From Flavobacteriales bacterium (lineage in GTDB: Bacteria > Bacteroidota > Bacteroidia > NS11-12g > UBA955): a stretch of DNA of 35,608 nucleotides. The position numbers and the translations under genes are program-made. Each line of letters opens with the position of its first letter. The stretch's first letter is position 1. The DNA lies in contig CANHQZ010000021.1 in the NCBI GenBank assembly GCA_947463125.1, positions 1-35,608 of the forward strand. Direction: 5' to 3'. Under the pieces are notes generated by a model that was not told the DNA's origin, ran no database searches, and was given only the letters and a program-made list of their open reading frames with translations. Of this stretch, positions 32,682 to 35,608 are shown in pieces.

Positions 32682-35608
32682 ATGTTTCTTCGGTACTGGC
32701 CACCCACTTCAAACAAAGCCTGCGTTATCTGGCCCAGCGTACAAACCTTGGCCGCTTCCATCAGTTGTTCAAAGACATTTCCGTTTTGTACCGCCGTTTC
32801 CTGAATGGCTTTCAGTGCTGCCTGCGCAGAATCTGCGTTGCCTTTGTGCAGGTTTTTAACAGTTTCAATCTGGCGGTCTTGTTCTTCTTTGGTGCTTCGG
32901 ATAACTTCCTGTGGCAAAACAGTGGGAGAACCTTTGCTGCTGAGGAATGTATTCACGCCGATAATGGGCAGTTCTCCGGAGTGTTTCAGGGTTTCATAAT
33001 ACAGGCTTTCCTCCTGAATTTTGCTGCGCTGATACATGGTTTCCATGGATCCAAGCACACCACCGCGTTCGGTGATACGATCAAACTCAGTCAACACAGC
33101 CTCTTCCACGAGATCCGTTAATTCTTCAATGATAAAACTGCCCTGCAGGGGATTTTCGTTTTTGGCCAGACCCAATTCACGGTTAATAATCAACTGAATG
33201 GCCATAGCACGGCGCACGCTTTCTTCTGTAGGCGTGGTAATGGCTTCATCATAGGCATTCGTATGAAGGCTGTTGCAGTTGTCGTAAATTGCATAGAGCG
33301 CCTGCAAAGTAGTGCGAATGTCGTTGAAGTCTATTTCCTGCGCATGCAAACTGCGGCCGCTGGTTTGAATATGGTATTTCAGCATCTGGCTACGCTCATT
33401 GCCTCCGTATTTCAGCTTCATGGCTTTTGCCCAAAGGCGTCTGGCCACCCTGCCGATAACCGCATATTCCGGATCGGTGCCGTTGCTGAAGAAGAAACTC
33501 AGGTTGGGTGCAAAATCATCAATGTGCATACCTCGGCTGAGGTAATATTCCACATACGTGAAACCATTTGCCAGGGTAAATGCCAGCTGGGTAATAGGAT
33601 TGGCGCCCGCTTCGGCAATGTGATAGCCCGAAATGCTTACGCTGTAAAAATTCCTGACTTTGCCGGTGATGAAATGCTGCTGTACATCACCCATCAGGCG
33701 CAGTGCAAACTCGGTACTGAAAATGCACGTATTCTGGGCCTGATCTTCTTTCAAGATATCTGCCTGCACCGTTCCACGCACCTGGCTCAACGTGAATGCC
33801 TTGATTTCATCATACACTTCACGCGGCAACACCTGATCGCCGGTCACGCCCAGCAGCATGAGGCCAAGTCCGTCATTGCCCTCGGGCAAATCGCCATGGT
33901 ATGTGGGTCTTGGAACCCCTTTTTGCGCATAGATAGCCGCAATTTTCGCTTCGACTTCTTTTTCCAGGCCATGCTTTTTGATATACAATTCGCACTGCTG
34001 ATCAATAGCCGCATTCATGAAGAAAGCAAGCATCATGGGAGCAGGACCATTGATGGTCATGGAAACCGACGTTTTGGGATCGGCCAGGTTGAAGCCGCTG
34101 TATAGCCTTTTGGCATCATCCAGGCAGCAAATACTTACACCTGCATTCCCAATTTTACCATAAATATCGGGACGTGTGTCGGGGTCGCGGCCATACAATG
34201 TAACACTGTCAAACGCCGTGCTTAGGCGCTTTGCGGGCATCCCCAGACTCACATAATGAAAACGTTTGTTGGTTCTTTCAGGTCCGCCTTCGCCCGCAAA
34301 CATCCGCGTAGGATCTTCTCCCTCGCGTTTAAACGGATAAATACCGGCAGTGTACGGAAAAAATCCAGGCGTATTTTCCTGCATGGCCCAGCGAACCTTG
34401 TCGCCCCAGCTTTGCATACGTGGCATGGCTACCTTTGGGATATCCAGATGACTCAGGCTTTTGGTGTAATTGGGTACACGAATTTCTTTACCCCTCACAT
34501 AATAAACATAGTGTTCGTCTTTATACTTCTGTTCCTCCGCATGCCAGCCCTGAATCATATCCCACACATGCCCGTCCAAACTGCGTTTCAGCGCATCAAA
34601 TTCGGCCATCAGCACTTTCAGTGTATCAAAGTTTTGTTTCCCTTCGCACTGCTGTTTTACAGCAGTAAAAAATGCTTCTGCTCCTTCTACCACTGGCCTT
34701 TCAATGCCCGAAAGCGTTTCTATGGAGCGCCAAAGGCTGTACATCGCATCGGCAATGGCACTTTGCTTTTTTACATGCTTATCGTAATTGCGGTTGTTAT
34801 CACTGATTTCGCTGAGGTACCGTGTGCGGGCCGGTGGAATGATGAAGATTTTTTCGCTCATTTCCGTGGCCGATTTCCACTGGCTATGCAAAGGTGCGGC
34901 TGTTTTGGCTGCAATGGTCTGCATCAATGAAAGGTACAGCGTATTCATGCCCGGGTCATTAAACTGGCTGGCAATGGTGCCAAAAACCGGCATGGTATCC
35001 GTGTCTTTATCAAACAGCTTATGGTTGCGCTGGTATTGCTTCCGAACATCACGCAGGGCGTCCAGTGCACCGCGTTTGTCAAATTTATTCAGCGCTACTA
35101 CATCGGCGTAATCCAGCATATCGATTTTCTCCAGCTGGGTAGCGGCGCCGTATTCGGGTGTCATCACATACAGACACACATCGCTGTGTTCGGTAATTTC
35201 CGTATCGCTCTGCCCGATGCCGCTGGTTTCTACAATGATGAGGTCATAGCCGGCCACTTTCAGGATATTTACCGCCTCATCCACATGTCCGCTGAGCGCC
35301 AGATTGGCCTGACGGGTTGCCATACTGCGCATGTAAACCCTGTCATTGTGTATACTATTCATGCGAATACGGTCCCCGAGCAGGGCTCCGCCGGTTTTGC
35401 GCTTACTGGGATCTACGCTGATTATTCCGATGTATTTTTCAGGAAAATCGGCCAGAAAACGGCGCACCAGTTCATCCACCAATGAGCTTTTTCCTGCTCC
35501 GCCGGTGCCGGTAATCCCCAAAACCGGGGTTTTTACACCTGCCGCTTTTTCGCGGATTTGAGACAGCACAGCAGCATGCTTTTCCGGGTGATTTTCAGCA
35601 GCCGATAT
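32678..35608 (-). CDS. icmF: Fused GTPase-acyl-CoA mutase, IcmF type (N terminus beyond the window)
   Basis: A partial gene: the frame is open to the window edge, so the GTG at 35569 is internal and the N-terminal B12-binding domain expected for IcmF lies outside. The visible ~976 residues begin with the MeaB-like G-domain chaperone (P-loop [29 protein letters not shown]). A linker follows, then the B12-dependent mutase TIM barrel from about residue 400 ([60 protein letters not shown]). IcmF enzymes rearrange branched and linear acyl-CoAs with adenosylcobalamin while the fused GTPase guards cofactor loading. The Tyr codon at 34337-34339 and the Gln codon at 33734-33736 mark the two substrate-selecting positions. 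The substrate cannot be fixed from sequence alone. Confidence 0.9.
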   Translation of the reverse strand: MSAAENHPEKHAAVLSQIREKAAGVKTPVLGITGTGGAGKSSLVDELVRRFLADFPEKYIGIISVDPSKRKTGGALLGDRIRMNSIHNDRVYMRSMATRQANLALSGHVDEAVNILKVAGYDLIIVETSGIGQSDTEITEHSDVCLYVMTPEYGAATQLEKIDMLDYADVVALNKFDKRGALDALRDVRKQYQRNHKLFDKDTDTMPVFGTIASQFNDPGMNTLYLSLMQTIAAKTAAPLHSQWKSATEMSEKIFIIPPARTRYLSEISDNNRNYDKHVKKQSAIADAMYSLWRSIETLSGIERPVVEGAEAFFTAVKQQCEGKQNFDTLKVLMAEFDALKRSLDGHVWDMIQGWHAEEQKYKDEHYVYYVRGKEIRVPNYTKSLSHLDIPKVAMPRMQSWGDKVRWAMQENTPGFFPYTAGIYPFKREGEDPTRMFAGEGGPERTNKRFHYVSLGMPAKRLSTAFDSVTLYGRDPDTRPDIYGKIGNAGVSICCLDDAKRLYSGFNLADPKTSVSMTINGPAPMMLAFFMNAAIDQQCELYIKKHGLEKEVEAKIAAIYAQKGVPRPTYHGDLPEGNDGLGLMLLGVTGDQVLPREVYDEIKAFTLSQVRGTVQADILKEDQAQNTCIFSTEFALRLMGDVQQHFITGKVRNFYSVSISGYHIAEAGANPITQLAFTLANGFTYVEYYLSRGMHIDDFAPNLSFFFSNGTDPEYAVIGRVARRLWAKAMKLKYGGNERSQMLKYHIQTSGRSLHAQEIDFNDIRTTLQALYAIYDNCNSLHTNAYDEAITTPTEESVRRAMAIQLIINRELGLAKNENPLQGSFIIEELTDLVEEAVLTEFDRITERGGVLGSMETMYQRSKIQEESLYYETLKHSGELPIIGVNTFLSSKGSPTVLPQEVIRSTKEEQDRQIETVKNLHKGNADSAQAALKAIQETAVQNGNVFEQLMEAAKVCTLGQITQALFEVGGQYRRNM

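Noticed and set aside
33263-34105. 280-codon open frame antisense to icmF
   Set aside because: The minus-strand mutase is unambiguous, and the plus-strand translation has no family motif.
1-35608. CRISPR array, tRNA/rRNA gene, insertion sequence or prophage
   Set aside because: No regularly spaced repeats, no cloverleaf-like or rRNA motifs, and no transposase, integrase or phage proteins were seen on either strand.

Overview
The window comes from a Bacteroidota (Bacteroidetes) chromosome; I cannot place it below phylum with confidence. The phylum call rests on the gliding genes gldE and gldD beside mutY and ssb, a PorE-type TPR/propeller/OmpA protein, the 29-residue basic protein typical of the phylum next to rng, a fused IcmF-type mutase, the order sigma-54 activator-lptE-TPR-secG, and repeated matches to the Bacteroidota promoter (TTTG ... 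TAnnTTTG). Genes are tightly packed. No stretch longer than about 300 bases lacks a gene. I saw no tRNA, rRNA, insertion sequence, prophage or CRISPR array.

Layout. (1) 1-1.8 kb: rpmH (minus) with its own promoter and terminator, divergent from a secreted HExxH metallopeptidase candidate. (2) 1.8-6.7 kb, minus strand: HU, a membrane-anchored TPR protein, a 29-residue basic ribosomal-type protein, rng and metG. (3) 6.8-12.9 kb, plus strand: mutY-ssb-gldE-gldD, then a PorE-like protein and a LOG-family enzyme. This block joins DNA maintenance to gliding/type IX secretion genes. (4) 12.9-16.5 kb, minus: a topoisomerase IV/gyrase A subunit followed by a secreted zinc phospholipase/nuclease-like protein. 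(5) 16.7-20.7 kb, plus: a sigma-54 activator, lptE, a TPR protein and secG, linked by overlapping start and stop codons (an envelope-biogenesis operon), then a predicted outer-membrane protein. (6) 20.7-30.8 kb, minus: a cation P-type ATPase with a co-transcribed degenerate M23-like lipoprotein, hutU, tex, gluQ and a PIF1-like helicase. (7) 31.0-32.7 kb, plus: an AT-richer pair, an AraC regulator and a tandem NTF2/SnoaL-like protein. (8) 32.7 kb to the edge, minus: a fused GTPase-mutase of the IcmF type, cut at its N terminus by the window end.

Most genes are housekeeping or phylum-core. The points most worth following up are: the 29-residue gene hidden between a TPR gene and rng; exact TAnnTTTG boxes only 4-7 bases before the start codons of four genes, which predicts (near-)leaderless mRNAs; a PorE-like protein directly after gldE-gldD; the HESVH protein; a degenerate M23-like lipoprotein whose GTG start lies in a perfect hairpin; and a mixed Tyr/Gln active-site signature in the IcmF-type mutase. 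I did not find a clearly new multi-gene defence or mobile system.
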